From Solirubrobacterales bacterium (GTDB lineage: Bacteria > Actinomycetota > Thermoleophilia > Solirubrobacterales > 70-9): DNA of 53,657 nt. The notes beneath the pieces were generated by a model, which saw only the letters and a program-made list of their open reading frames with translations, ran no database searches and was not told the origin of the DNA. The DNA lies in the NCBI GenBank assembly GCA_017304845.1, contig JAFKLL010000011.1, forward strand, positions 145,480 through 199,136, read 5' to 3'. Shown in pieces: positions 1 through 7,414 of the stretch. The translations under genes and the position numbers were made by a program. How positions within the stretch are numbered: position 1 is the stretch's first letter; each line of letters begins with the position of its first letter.

Positions 1-1
1 G

Positions 2-631
2 ATCTTCCTGCACATGGCCCGGACCTTCTTCTTCGGCGCCTACAAGTACCCGCGGGAGCTCAACTGGGTGATCGGCGTCGTGCTGCTGATCCTGACCACG
101 GTCATGGGTCTCACCGGCTACCTGCTGCCGTTCGACCAGCGTTCTTTCTGGGCGACCATCGTCGCCAACAACATCACCGCCTCCGGTCCGGTGGTCGGCC
201 CCTACCTGGCTGACTTCCTGCGGGCCGGGCCCGACTTCAGCGCCACCACGCTGTCGCGCTTCTATGCGCTCCACATGATGGTGGTACCCGGGCTGATCGG
301 CGCCCTGATCGGCGCGCATCTCTTCTTCGTCGTCAAGCTCGGCACCACCGCCCCGCCGTGGGTCCGTGCCGGCCGGCCGAAGGGCTCCCGCCCGACCGAG
401 GCGGTCGCCGCCGGAGTCGCGGTCGAGGACCTCGACGAGGTCGCGGTGAACGGCGCCGTCACGGTCGCCGACGCCGAACCGCCGGCCGAGGCCGAGGTCG
501 ACGCGGCGGAAGCCGAAGAGGTCGAGGCCAAGCCGGCCGAGGAGACCGAAGCCGAGACCGCTGCGCCCGAGCCGGCCGAGGAGGCCGCTGAGGAAGCAAG
601 CTCCGAGGAAGACGGGGAGGTGAACTCGTGA
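2..631 (+). CDS. qcrB: Menaquinol:cytochrome c reductase cytochrome b subunit, b6-type (5' truncated)
   Basis: The left window edge removes the start; the frame is open from base 2. The visible part begins in the [14 protein letters not shown] segment typical of cytochrome b after its first haem-ligand helix, followed by membrane helices. The last helix carries two histidines (ALH and GAH) with 14 residues between them, the spacing known for b6-type cytochromes rather than the 13 of mitochondrial-type cytochrome b. It should bind two b haems and oxidise menaquinol in the membrane. The C-terminus is odd: after the [10 protein letters not shown] loop there are about 80 residues almost entirely of Ala, Glu, Val and Pro, a disordered acidic tail. 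The stop overlaps the GTG start of the next gene, so the two are translationally coupled. Confidence 0.88.
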   Translation: MFLHMARTFFFGAYKYPRELNWVIGVVLLILTTVMGLTGYLLPFDQRSFWATIVANNITASGPVVGPYLADFLRAGPDFSATTLSRFYALHMMVVPGLIGALIGAHLFFVVKLGTTAPPWVRAGRPKGSRPTEAVAAGVAVEDLDEVAVNGAVTVADAEPPAEAEVDAAEAEEVEAKPAEETEAETAAPEPAEEAAEEASSEEDGEVNS

Positions 632-1332
632 ACGCCCGTGAAAAGGAGGAATACCTCCGCGAATACGAGATCCTGAAGAAGAAGGGCAAGTCATTCTTCC
701 CCTACGCGATCATGAAGGACTCGGTGATGATGCTCGTCGTCGCCGGCGTGCTGATCGCGATGTCGATCATCATGGGCGCCGAGCAGGGGCCCAAGGCCGA
801 TCCGACCACCACCACCTACGTCCCGCGTCCCGAGTGGTACTTCTTCTACCTGTTCGAGCTGCTGCGAGTGATCAAGCCGCCGGCCCTGGTGCCCGTGGCG
901 ACGATCGGCATCCCGACCATCTGCATGGTCCTGCTGCTGCTCCTCCCGTTCTACGACCGTGGCCCCGAGCGGATCCCGTGGAAGCGGCCGATCGCCACGA
1001 TCACCGGCATCATGGTGATCATCGCGATGGCGCTGTTGACCTACAAGGGCGCGGTCGCCGGTCCTCCGACCGAGATCGACCTGCCCACCGCCCCGCAGTA
1101 CGAGAAGGGCAAGCAGATCGTCGCTCAGTCCGGTTGTCTGGCCTGCCACGCGATCGGCGAGAACGGCGCCCACGGTGGCCTCGGTCCCGACCTGACCGAG
1201 ATCGGCTCGAAGATCCCGCGTGAGGCGATCAAGCAGTCGGTCACGATCGGACCGGGCATCATGCCTTCGTTCAAGGGACTCGGCAACGAGGATCTGAACG
1301 CCGTGGCCGACTATCTCGCGTCGCTCGACTAG
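628..1332 (+). CDS. qcrC: Menaquinol:cytochrome c reductase cytochrome b/c subunit (subunit IV fused to cytochrome c)
   Basis: A 234-residue protein with a GTG start overlapping the previous stop. Residues 30-50, about 85-107 and 120-140 are membrane helices. The PEWY quinol-site motif is at 68-71 in the sequence [15 protein letters not shown] c-type haem site CLACH is at 170-174, with a likely axial Met at 212 (GIMPSF). This is the subunit IV plus cytochrome c fusion known from Bacillus QcrC. With the b6-type subunit before it, it passes electrons from menaquinol to a c-type acceptor on the outer face of the membrane. The 3' end abuts menG, whose ribosome site AGGAG overlaps this stop codon. 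Confidence 0.9.
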   Translation: MNAREKEEYLREYEILKKKGKSFFPYAIMKDSVMMLVVAGVLIAMSIIMGAEQGPKADPTTTTYVPRPEWYFFYLFELLRVIKPPALVPVATIGIPTICMVLLLLLPFYDRGPERIPWKRPIATITGIMVIIAMALLTYKGAVAGPPTEIDLPTAPQYEKGKQIVAQSGCLACHAIGENGAHGGLGPDLTEIGSKIPREAIKQSVTIGPGIMPSFKGLGNEDLNAVADYLASLD

Positions 1333-1341
1333 GAGCTGGAG

Positions 1342-2064
1342 TTGAGTCAGGCACCTCCCCGCAGAGGTGACCGCGAGTTCGCCGGTGAGGTGAACTCGAT
1401 GTTCGACCGGATCAGCGGCGTCTACGACCGCATGAACCGGGTGATGACCGCCGGCCTGGATCAGAGCTGGCGATCACGGGCGGCCGAACGGGCGCGGCTG
1501 GAGCCGGGCATGAAGGCCCTCGACCTCTGCTGCGGCACCGGGGACCTCTCCCTGATGCTGGCCGAGCGGGTCGGGCCGGACGGCGCCGTGACCGGGGCCG
1601 ACTTCTCGCGTCCGATGCTGGATCTGGCTCTGGAGAAGGCCAAGTCGGCCGGTCTCAGGCAGACCAGTTTCAAGTGGGCGGACGCGCTCGACCTGCCCTT
1701 CGAGGACGAGAGCTTCGACGCGGTCACGATCGCCTTCGGCGCCCGCAACCTGGCCGATCTCGACAAGGGCATCAGCGAGATGCGGCGGGTGCTGGTGCCC
1801 GGTGGCCGTCTCGTGATCCTCGAGATCACCCAGCCCAAGCGGCAGCCGCTGGCCGGCTTCTTCGGCCTGTGGTTCGATCGGATCGTGCCGCTGCTCGGCA
1901 AGGTCGCCGGCGATTCGTCCGCCTACACCTACCTGCCCGAATCGGTGCGCAGCTTCCCCGACGCGGAGGCTCTCGCCGGGCGGCTCGACTCGGGCGGGCT
2001 GAGACATGTCCGCTGGACCCTGATGGCCGGCGGCATCATCGCCATCCACTCCGGGGTACGGTGA
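1342..2064 (+). CDS. menG: Demethylmenaquinone methyltransferase
   Basis: A 240-residue class I SAM methyltransferase of the UbiE/MenG family, which C-methylates demethylmenaquinone in the last step of menaquinone synthesis. The family N-terminus MFDRISGVYDRMNRVMTAG is at about 20-38, SAM motif I is DLCCGTGDLS, and the downstream AFGARNLADL segment is typical. The start is TTG at 1342, placed by an AGGAG at 1331-1335 that overlaps the stop of the cytochrome b/c gene. The 3' end overlaps the GTG of the polyprenyl synthase by four bases. The cluster therefore links the enzyme complex that uses menaquinol with two enzymes that make menaquinone. Confidence 0.92.
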   Translation: MSQAPPRRGDREFAGEVNSMFDRISGVYDRMNRVMTAGLDQSWRSRAAERARLEPGMKALDLCCGTGDLSLMLAERVGPDGAVTGADFSRPMLDLALEKAKSAGLRQTSFKWADALDLPFEDESFDAVTIAFGARNLADLDKGISEMRRVLVPGGRLVILEITQPKRQPLAGFFGLWFDRIVPLLGKVAGDSSAYTYLPESVRSFPDAEALAGRLDSGGLRHVRWTLMAGGIIAIHSGVR

Positions 2065-3059
2065 CCGGGAACGCCGACGAGGGTTCCCGTCCGCGCTCTC
2101 TTCCGGAGCCGGTCACCGCAGTCACCGATACCGCCGGCGCCTGGCTCCCCGCCCGGATGGCGGAGGTCGAGAAGGGCCTGCTGGCCGCGGTCGAGGGCGA
2201 CGGCGAGCTGGCCGAAGACGCCGTCCTGACCCTGAACGCCGGCGGCAAGCGGATGCGGCCGATGCTGGTCCTGCTCTGCGCCGGCCCGGAGGCGGGAGAC
2301 GCCGCGGTGCGGGCCGGCATCGCGGTCGAGCTGGTGCACATGGCGAGCCTCGTGCACGACGACGTGCTCGATCGGGCGCCGCTCCGGCGGGGCCTGCCCA
2401 CGGTCTACGCCAGCGCCGGCCGGGAACGGGCCACCGCGCTCGGCGACCGGCTGTTCGCCACCGCCTTCCGGATCCTGGTCGACGGCGGTGACGCCGACGC
2501 GGTCACCGAGGTCAGCGCCACGGCGGTCGACCTCGCGCGCGGCGAGCTCCGCCAGCGGCAGGCCGCCTTCGACCTCGGCCTGGACGAGGCCGACTACTTC
2601 GCCCGGTGTGGGCTGAAGACCGGGCGGCTCTTCGAGGCGGCCTGTGTGCTCGGCCGGGCCAGCACCGGCCGGGAACCCGGGCCGATCGGGCTCTTCGGGC
2701 ACCGGATCGGCCTCGCCTTCCAGTTGCTCGACGACGTGCTCGACATCTCCGGCCCGCCGGAGCGCACGGGCAAGGCGCGCGGAACCGACCTCCTCGACGG
2801 CACCGTCACCCTGCCGCTGATCGTGGCCGGCCGGCGCGACCCCTCGCTGCGGGAGATCGACCTCAGGGCGCTGGACGAGAGCTCGGCCGAGGCGGTCTGC
2901 GATCGGATCGAGGCGACCGGGGCTCTCGACGAGGTCCGGAGCCGGGCGATCGCCCTGATCGATGAGGCGAAAGCGGGTCTGACCGGCGCCGGGATCGAAC
3001 CCGGGCAGCGGGAGCTGCTCGAACTGATCGCCGACGGCGTGGTGCTCCGCTACAGCTGA
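2061..3059 (+). CDS. Polyprenyl diphosphate synthase (trans-type, probably menaquinone side chain)
   Basis: A 332-residue isoprenyl diphosphate synthase. The frame is open further upstream, but GTG at 2061 overlapping the menG stop is the natural start. The two Asp-rich motifs are HDDVLD (after ELVHMASLV) and LDDVLDISGPPERTGK, and GGKRMRP is the usual N-terminal substrate-binding segment. The family condenses isopentenyl diphosphate onto allylic primers. Position directly after menG argues that the product becomes the menaquinone tail (heptaprenyl to nonaprenyl), but chain length cannot be read from the sequence with confidence. Confidence 0.88.
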   Translation: MTGNADEGSRPRSLPEPVTAVTDTAGAWLPARMAEVEKGLLAAVEGDGELAEDAVLTLNAGGKRMRPMLVLLCAGPEAGDAAVRAGIAVELVHMASLVHDDVLDRAPLRRGLPTVYASAGRERATALGDRLFATAFRILVDGGDADAVTEVSATAVDLARGELRQRQAAFDLGLDEADYFARCGLKTGRLFEAACVLGRASTGREPGPIGLFGHRIGLAFQLLDDVLDISGPPERTGKARGTDLLDGTVTLPLIVAGRRDPSLREIDLRALDESSAEAVCDRIEATGALDEVRSRAIALIDEAKAGLTGAGIEPGQRELLELIADGVVLRYS

Positions 3060-3093
3060 GCCCGGGGGCCGCTCTGCCGCCGGTCGGTTCTGG

Positions 3094-3099
3094 AATACT
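3094..3099 (+). promoter_or_regulatory. Putative -10 box for leaderless dcd
   Basis: AATACT lies eight bases before the dcd ATG, and there is no Shine-Dalgarno sequence in the gap. This fits a transcript starting at or next to the start codon. No clear -35 box is visible. Confidence 0.45.
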
Positions 3100-3107
3100 C
3101 ACCGGCG

Positions 3108-3674
3108 ATGGTGCTGAGCGACCACACGATCCGCGAGCAGATCGACGCCGGCCGGATCGTCATCGATCCCTTCGAGGATCGCCTGATCCAGCCGTCCAGC
3201 ATCGACCTGCGGGTGGATCACAAGTACCGGGTCTTCAACAACTCGCGCTACCCGTTCATCGACGTCAAGCAGCCGATGGAGGACCTGACCGAGCTGGTCG
3301 AGCCCGCCGACGAGGAGCCGTTCATCCTGCATCCCGGCGAGTTCGTGCTCGGTCAGACCCTGGAGAGGGTGACCGTGCCGGACGACCTCGTCGCCCGTCT
3401 CGAGGGCAAGAGCTCGCTCGGCCGTCTCGGCCTGCTGATCCACTCGACGGCCGGCTTCGTCGACGCCGGCTTCTCCGGGAACCTCACCCTCGAGCTCTCG
3501 AACGTGGCCAACCTGCCGATCACCATCTACAAGGGCATGCCGATCGGGCAGCTCTCCTTCATGCAGATGGACCGGGCCGTCGAGACCGCCTACGGTTCCG
3601 ATGGCAAGGGCTCCAAGTACCAGGGTCAGGCCGAGCCGACCGCCTCCCGGTACTACCTCAACTTCCGCGACTGA
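3108..3674 (+). CDS. dcd: dCTP deaminase, likely the bifunctional dUMP-forming type
   Basis: A 188-residue cytosolic trimeric nucleotide enzyme of the dCTP deaminase/dUTPase fold. Recognisable segments are [23 protein letters not shown] and [19 protein letters not shown], which contains the catalytic Glu, with the C-terminal lid [15 protein letters not shown]. The segment [20 protein letters not shown] resembles the Mycobacterium enzyme, which deaminates dCTP and also hydrolyses the dUTP to dUMP; the monofunctional E. coli form differs there. The bifunctional assignment is inference from that resemblance. It is a single gene between the quinone operon and the tat genes. Confidence 0.92.
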   Translation: MVLSDHTIREQIDAGRIVIDPFEDRLIQPSSIDLRVDHKYRVFNNSRYPFIDVKQPMEDLTELVEPADEEPFILHPGEFVLGQTLERVTVPDDLVARLEGKSSLGRLGLLIHSTAGFVDAGFSGNLTLELSNVANLPITIYKGMPIGQLSFMQMDRAVETAYGSDGKGSKYQGQAEPTASRYYLNFRD

Positions 3675-3719
3675 CCAAGCCCGGGCGGGGCCGATCCGAG
3701 GCCGCCGACCGATCGTAGG

Positions 3720-3725
3720 TAGCAT
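3720..3725 (+). promoter_or_regulatory. Putative -10 box for leaderless tatA
   Basis: TAGCAT is eight bases upstream of the tatA ATG. The AAGGGG in the gap touches the start codon and is too close to act as a ribosome site, so a leaderless transcript is more likely. Confidence 0.4.
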
Positions 3726-3733
3726 TCAAGGGG

Positions 3734-4042
3734 ATGCTTCCCAATTTCGGAATCATGGAGATCGCGATCGTTCTCGTGATCGCCCTCATCGTCTTCGGCC
3801 CGAAGCGCCTGCCGGAGCTCGGCAAGTCCCTGGGCAAGGGGATCAACGAGTTCCGCGACGGCCTCCAGAACATCGGCCAGGATGACGATGACGACGACGA
3901 AGAGGAAGAAGCCGAACCCGCCGAGCTGACCCCTCCCCCCACCGATGCCCAGCATCCGCTTCCGGGGGAAGAGCCCGAGGTCACCGAGAACACCCAAGCT
4001 GAGGCGGTCGACGGCGAAGTGGTCCGCGAGCAACGCGACTGA
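3734..4042 (+). CDS. tatA: Sec-independent protein translocase subunit TatA
   Basis: A 102-residue protein with the TatA plan: a short N-terminal membrane helix (IMEIAIVLVIALIVFGPKRLPELG), the conserved FGPKRLPELGKSLGKGI hinge and amphipathic helix, then a charged cytoplasmic tail. The tail contains a run of six Asp and four Glu followed by a Pro/Glu-rich stretch. TatA oligomers form the transport element for folded proteins with twin-arginine signals. tatC follows after eight bases, so the two form an operon. No tatB is seen. Confidence 0.93.
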   Translation: MLPNFGIMEIAIVLVIALIVFGPKRLPELGKSLGKGINEFRDGLQNIGQDDDDDDEEEEAEPAELTPPPTDAQHPLPGEEPEVTENTQAEAVDGEVVREQRD

Positions 4043-4050
4043 GGCCCGCC

Positions 4051-4821
4051 GTGGCCAAGCTCAAACCGGTTCGTCACGATGAGCAGCTGAGCCTCATCGA
4101 CCATCTAGATGAGCTCCGTTCGCGGATCATCTACTCGCTGATCTTCCTCACGGTGGCCTTCGCGATCTGCTTCTGGCAGAGCGACCGCATTCTTGACATC
4201 GCGGCGGCGCCGCTGCCGGAGGCCCACCAGGCTCTGGTCGTGCTGGCCCCCACCGAGGCTTTCATGACCACGGTCACCGTCTGCGCCTACGCGGCCATCA
4301 TCGTCTCCGCGCCCTTCATCAGCTACCAGGTATTCGCCTACATCCTCCCGGCCTTCTCGCCCCGGGAGCGCAGCGCGATCATGCCGCTCCTGATCACGAT
4401 CCCGGTGCTGTTCCTGATCGGTTGCGTCTTCGCCTACTTCGTGGTCCTACCGGCGGCGATCAAGTTCCTGCTGAGCTTCAACGACGCCCAGTTCCAGATT
4501 CAGCTCCGGGCTCGCGAGTACTACTCGTTCTTCTCCATGACCCTCCTTGCGGGCGGAGCCGTATTCGAGCTCCCGGTCGTCATCTTGGCCCTGGTCCGCC
4601 TGCGGATCATGACCGTCCAGCAGCTGCGCAAGAACCGCCGCTACGCGTATCTGATCTGCGCGATCCTGGCCGCGGCTCTGCCCGGAGTCGACCCGATCTC
4701 GATGTTGATCGAGACCGTTCCGCTCGTACTTCTCTACGAGTTGAGTATCTTGCTGGCCCGGGGGATCGGTCAACCCAAGGAGGGGGCCGAGTCCCAGATA
4801 CCTTCGATCCAGGAGAACTAG
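4051..4821 (+). CDS. tatC: Sec-independent protein translocase subunit TatC
   Basis: A 256-residue polytopic protein with six expected helices. Family markers are the N-terminal LIDHLDELRSRIIYS motif, the periplasmic loop LAPTEAFMTTV, LPAFSPRERS, and FELPVVILALVRL after helix IV. TatC binds twin-arginine signal peptides. The start is GTG at 4051, eight bases after tatA. The following TPR-like gene begins four bases after the stop and is probably co-transcribed. Confidence 0.94.
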   Translation: MAKLKPVRHDEQLSLIDHLDELRSRIIYSLIFLTVAFAICFWQSDRILDIAAAPLPEAHQALVVLAPTEAFMTTVTVCAYAAIIVSAPFISYQVFAYILPAFSPRERSAIMPLLITIPVLFLIGCVFAYFVVLPAAIKFLLSFNDAQFQIQLRAREYYSFFSMTLLAGGAVFELPVVILALVRLRIMTVQQLRKNRRYAYLICAILAAALPGVDPISMLIETVPLVLLYELSILLARGIGQPKEGAESQIPSIQEN

Positions 4822-4825
4822 CCAA

Positions 4826-5656
4826 GTGGCCCAAGAACCCGAACACAGGATGCTCTTCGACGTCAGAGGTCGTCGCAAGAGGGTGATTCAGGTCATCTAC
4901 GTGATCCTGGCCATCATCATGGCGGCCAGCCTCGTGCTGCTGATCCCCGGCCTCTTCAACGGCAATCAGTCGGTCGACCGCAGCGCCTCCGAGGCGAACC
5001 TGAAGCGGGCCGAGGAGCTGCAGACCAAGCACGAGGCTCAGCCCAACAACCAGAACGTCACCCGGGAGCTGATCCGCGCCAGGATCGCCGCCGGCAACTC
5101 GCTGGTCGAGATCGACACCACCACCGGCGCTCAGACCGTGACCGACGAGGCCCAGAGCCAGTACCAGCTGGCCGCTCAGACCTGGGACACCTACGTCAAG
5201 GAGTCCAAGGACCAGCCCGATCCCGCCGTCGCCCAGCTGATGGCCGGAACGCTCTTCAACCTGGCTCAGGGTTCGACCGTTGCTCAGTTCCAGCAGAACA
5301 TCAGCGACGCCGCCCGGGCCCAGGCCTTCTACGCCGAGAACGCGGTGAAGGAACAGGACAAGGGCGGGGTCAACGCCGCCGGCCCGCTCACGCAGCTGGC
5401 GACCTACCAGCTCTACGCCCAGATGTACGACGAGGCGGCCCAGACCCGCAAGAAGGCGATCGCGGCCACGCCGGACAAGACCGAGCAGAAGCAGATCGAG
5501 CAGACCCTCGACTCGACCGAGAAGGACGCCAAGCGAGTCGGCAAGCTGATCAAGCAGGCCAAGAAGCAGGCTCAGAAGGACGGCGGCAAGTCGCTCGAGA
5601 ACCCGCTCGGCAGCCTCGGCTCCGGCGACTCCCTCGGGGGAACCACCACCCCGTGA
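4826..5656 (+). CDS. Membrane-anchored TPR-like protein of unknown function
   Basis: A 276-residue protein with a GTG start four bases after tatC. Residues about 1-20 are basic (RGRRKRV), 21-42 form one membrane helix, and the remainder is Gln/Ala/Lys-rich helical sequence with tetratricopeptide character (for example AGPLTQLATYQLYAQMYDEA and QTRKKAIAAT), ending in a Gly/Ser-rich tail. The topology suggests a helical scaffold outside the membrane. Co-transcription with tatAC suggests a link to protein export, but no function can be assigned. Confidence 0.8.
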   Translation: MAQEPEHRMLFDVRGRRKRVIQVIYVILAIIMAASLVLLIPGLFNGNQSVDRSASEANLKRAEELQTKHEAQPNNQNVTRELIRARIAAGNSLVEIDTTTGAQTVTDEAQSQYQLAAQTWDTYVKESKDQPDPAVAQLMAGTLFNLAQGSTVAQFQQNISDAARAQAFYAENAVKEQDKGGVNAAGPLTQLATYQLYAQMYDEAAQTRKKAIAATPDKTEQKQIEQTLDSTEKDAKRVGKLIKQAKKQAQKDGGKSLENPLGSLGSGDSLGGTTTP

Positions 5657-5668
5657 CGCTCTGACATG

Positions 5669-5705
5669 GCGGGCGGCGCGAACGCGTCGCCCGCTCTATA
5701 CTTTT
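5669..5705 (+). terminator. Probable terminator after the tatA-tatC-TPR operon
   Basis: A 12-base-pair GC hairpin with an AA tip (arms 5669-5680 and 5683-5694) is followed by TCTATACTTTT. The U run is weak, and TATACT in it could also serve as a -10 box for the tRNA downstream. Confidence 0.55.
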
Positions 5706-5736
5706 CCATCCGGTTCCGACATCGGAACCACCTTCC

Positions 5737-5809
5737 GGGCCGTTAGCTCAGCTGGTAGAGCAGGAGACTCTTAATCTCAAGGTCGAAGGTTCGATCCCTT
5801 CACGGCCCA
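5737..5809 (+). tRNA. tRNA-Lys (anticodon CTT)
   Basis: The cloverleaf is complete: acceptor arms GGGCCGT and ACGGCCC, D stem GCTC/GAGC, anticodon stem GGAGA/TCTCA (one G-A mismatch at the top), anticodon loop CTCTTAA giving CTT at 5770-5772, and T arm GAAGG-TTCGATC-CCTTC. The discriminator base is A at 5809 and CCA is not encoded. Confidence 0.96.
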
Positions 5810-5877
5810 CTCTCAGGTCCCGCCGCCTGAAAGCCCCCGGTCAGCGCGGCCACTCGGGCTTCACCCATCTCGCTCTT

Positions 5878-5906
5878 TTGCGGAGTGTGCTCACTTCCGC
5901 TATCCT
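5878..5906 (+). promoter_or_regulatory. Sigma-70-type promoter of the first secreted paralogue
   Basis: TTGCGG (5878-5883) and TATCCT (5901-5906) are separated by exactly 17 bases. The layout matches the promoter of the second paralogue at 7220-7248. It implies a leader of about 85 bases. Confidence 0.6.
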
Positions 5907-5922
5907 CAGCCACGCATGAGCC

Positions 5923-5942
5923 CGCGTGACGACCGTCACGCG
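5923..5942 (+). repeat. Inverted repeat in the leader of the first secreted paralogue
   Basis: Eight-base perfect arms (CGCGTGAC and GTCACGCG) around a four-base loop lie in the untranslated leader. A short palindrome also lies in the leader of the second paralogue (7277-7289). It could be an mRNA hairpin or a protein-binding site. Confidence 0.4.
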
Positions 5943-5998
5943 GCGCGGACAGGGAAAATCGGCCGGCAGTCGGCCACGATTCTTTTGGGAGATACATG

Positions 5999-7138
5999 AT
6001 GAGGGAGAAGTCCGGCCTGACCGGCCGCGTTTCCAACAAGCTCAAGGCGCTGCTCGTAGCCGCCCTTGCGATCCTCGGCGCCTCCGCCGTCCTGGCCTCC
6101 AGCGCCCAGGCAGCGGAGAAGCTCGAACTGAAGTTCAACGACTCGTGGATTCTGGTCGACTCGCTGGCCGTGCTGACCGGCGGTGGCCTCCACGCTCTCG
6201 ACCCGGCCGACACCGCCGCGCCGAAGATCACCGTCAAGGGCGATCTCGCCTCCGACGGCGCCTTCTCGGGCAAGGCCAGTGATTTCAGCTTCCCGGACCA
6301 GGCGATCGACGCCTCGAGCGCCGGCATGGGGACGATCACCCTCTCGATCAGCGCCGCCTCGGACTACACCGGCAACTACAACAAGTCGACCGGCGTCTTC
6401 ACCGGCACCCTGCCGCTGAGCCTCACCGTCGACGGCCCGAATGCCCTCACCGGCATCAAGTGCCAGATCTCCCCGCTCAACATCGCCCTGAGCACCAGCG
6501 GCGGGCCGACCGACTTCGGCAGCGAAGAGGAGCCCGTCCTCAAGTCCGCCACCCCGTTCGCCGGCGGCAACGGCGCTCTGCTCGGCAGCTGGTCGGGCGT
6601 CAGCCTCAGCAGCGTGAAGGGCATTGCCGCCTACGGCAGCGACGAGGCCACCATGACCGATACCTGCCAGACCATCATCGGCGCCCTGGTCGGTGAGGGC
6701 AACTCGTTCGACGGTTCGATCTGGCTCGCCGGTTCGTCCACGGTCACCCAGGTCGATGACCCGGAGTGCCCCGCAGGGCAGGTCGGCACCCCTCCGAACT
6801 GCGAGACCCCGAAGACCGTCGGCAAGGTCAGCAAGGTCGTCGTCACCAAGAAGGCCGTCGTCAAGGCCGGCAAGACCGTCAAGATCAAGGTCACGGTCAG
6901 CAACAGCGGTGACCTCGCCTACAAGGGCAAGATCGCGCTCAAGTCGACCAATCGCCAGGTGAAGGCGCCGAAGGCCGTCGCGATCACCGTCGCCGGTCAC
7001 AAGTCGGCGACCAAGGTCATCGTCCTCAAGGCCGGCAAGAAGGCCAAGGGCAAGGCCGTCGTCACCGCCTCGATCGGTGGCAAGAAGGCCAAGTCGACCG
7101 TCACGGTCAAGGCCGCCAAGAAGAAGAAGCGCAAGTAG
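5999..7138 (+). CDS. Secreted protein with Cys-Gly-Pro linker and basic C-terminus (paralogue 1)
   Basis: About 379 residues. Two ATG codons are adjacent (5996 and 5999); GGGAG at 5987-5991 is better spaced from the second. A signal peptide ends near SSAQAAEK. An unrecognised beta-rich, Thr/Ser/Gly-rich domain follows (about 40-250), then a linker with PECPAGQVGTPPNCETP, then a CARDB- or Ig-like domain beginning VVTKKAVVKAGKTVKIKV. The protein ends in AAKKKKRK. Its neighbour at 7415-8605 has the same architecture. No sortase signal or C-terminal membrane helix is present, so retention by charge on anionic wall polymers is possible. Function unknown. Confidence 0.82.
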   Translation: MREKSGLTGRVSNKLKALLVAALAILGASAVLASSAQAAEKLELKFNDSWILVDSLAVLTGGGLHALDPADTAAPKITVKGDLASDGAFSGKASDFSFPDQAIDASSAGMGTITLSISAASDYTGNYNKSTGVFTGTLPLSLTVDGPNALTGIKCQISPLNIALSTSGGPTDFGSEEEPVLKSATPFAGGNGALLGSWSGVSLSSVKGIAAYGSDEATMTDTCQTIIGALVGEGNSFDGSIWLAGSSTVTQVDDPECPAGQVGTPPNCETPKTVGKVSKVVVTKKAVVKAGKTVKIKVTVSNSGDLAYKGKIALKSTNRQVKAPKAVAITVAGHKSATKVIVLKAGKKAKGKAVVTASIGGKKAKSTVTVKAAKKKKRK

Positions 7139-7165
7139 CTCGAGGGACTCAGCTACAGGGAGAAC

Positions 7166-7199
7166 GAAACGGCCGGTCCCGTATGGGGCCGGCCGTTTC
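7166..7199 (+). terminator. Rho-independent terminator of secreted paralogue 1
   Basis: Arms 7166-7180 and 7185-7199 form a 15-base-pair stem with one G-T pair and a GTAT loop. The distal arm ends in GTTTC. Confidence 0.75.
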
Positions 7200-7219
7200 A
7201 CGTCTCGGAAACTCCATGT

Positions 7220-7248
7220 TTGCCAAGTGTGGCCGCGATCTGTATGCT
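7220..7248 (+). promoter_or_regulatory. Sigma-70-type promoter of secreted paralogue 2
   Basis: TTGCCA (7220-7225) and TATGCT (7243-7248) have a 17-base spacer. The leader to the ATG is about 160 bases and contains two inverted repeats: ATCACC-c-GGTGAT (7277-7289) and GACGGCC-atct-GGCCGTC (7312-7329). It otherwise shows no recognisable riboswitch. Confidence 0.6.
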
Positions 7249-7414
7249 GCGGCCATCACGGACCTGTGTGACCACCATCACCCGGTGATCGTGCAGGGAC
7301 AGACAGGGAGGACGGCCATCTGGCCGTCGGGAAATCGTCAAGAGCAGGGACCCCGCTGCGCCTAGGGAGAAATCGACAGGCCGGACCTTTAGGGGAGAAG
7401 GCCACGGAGGAATG

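Noticed and set aside
5936..7201. Minus-strand frame of 421 codons over secreted paralogue 1
   Set aside because: It lacks a credible start and motif. The plus strand has promoter, ribosome site, signal peptide and terminator.
7249..7411. Riboswitch (for example c-di-GMP type) in the leader of secreted paralogue 2
   Set aside because: Hairpins are present, but I could not match the conserved core of any riboswitch class.
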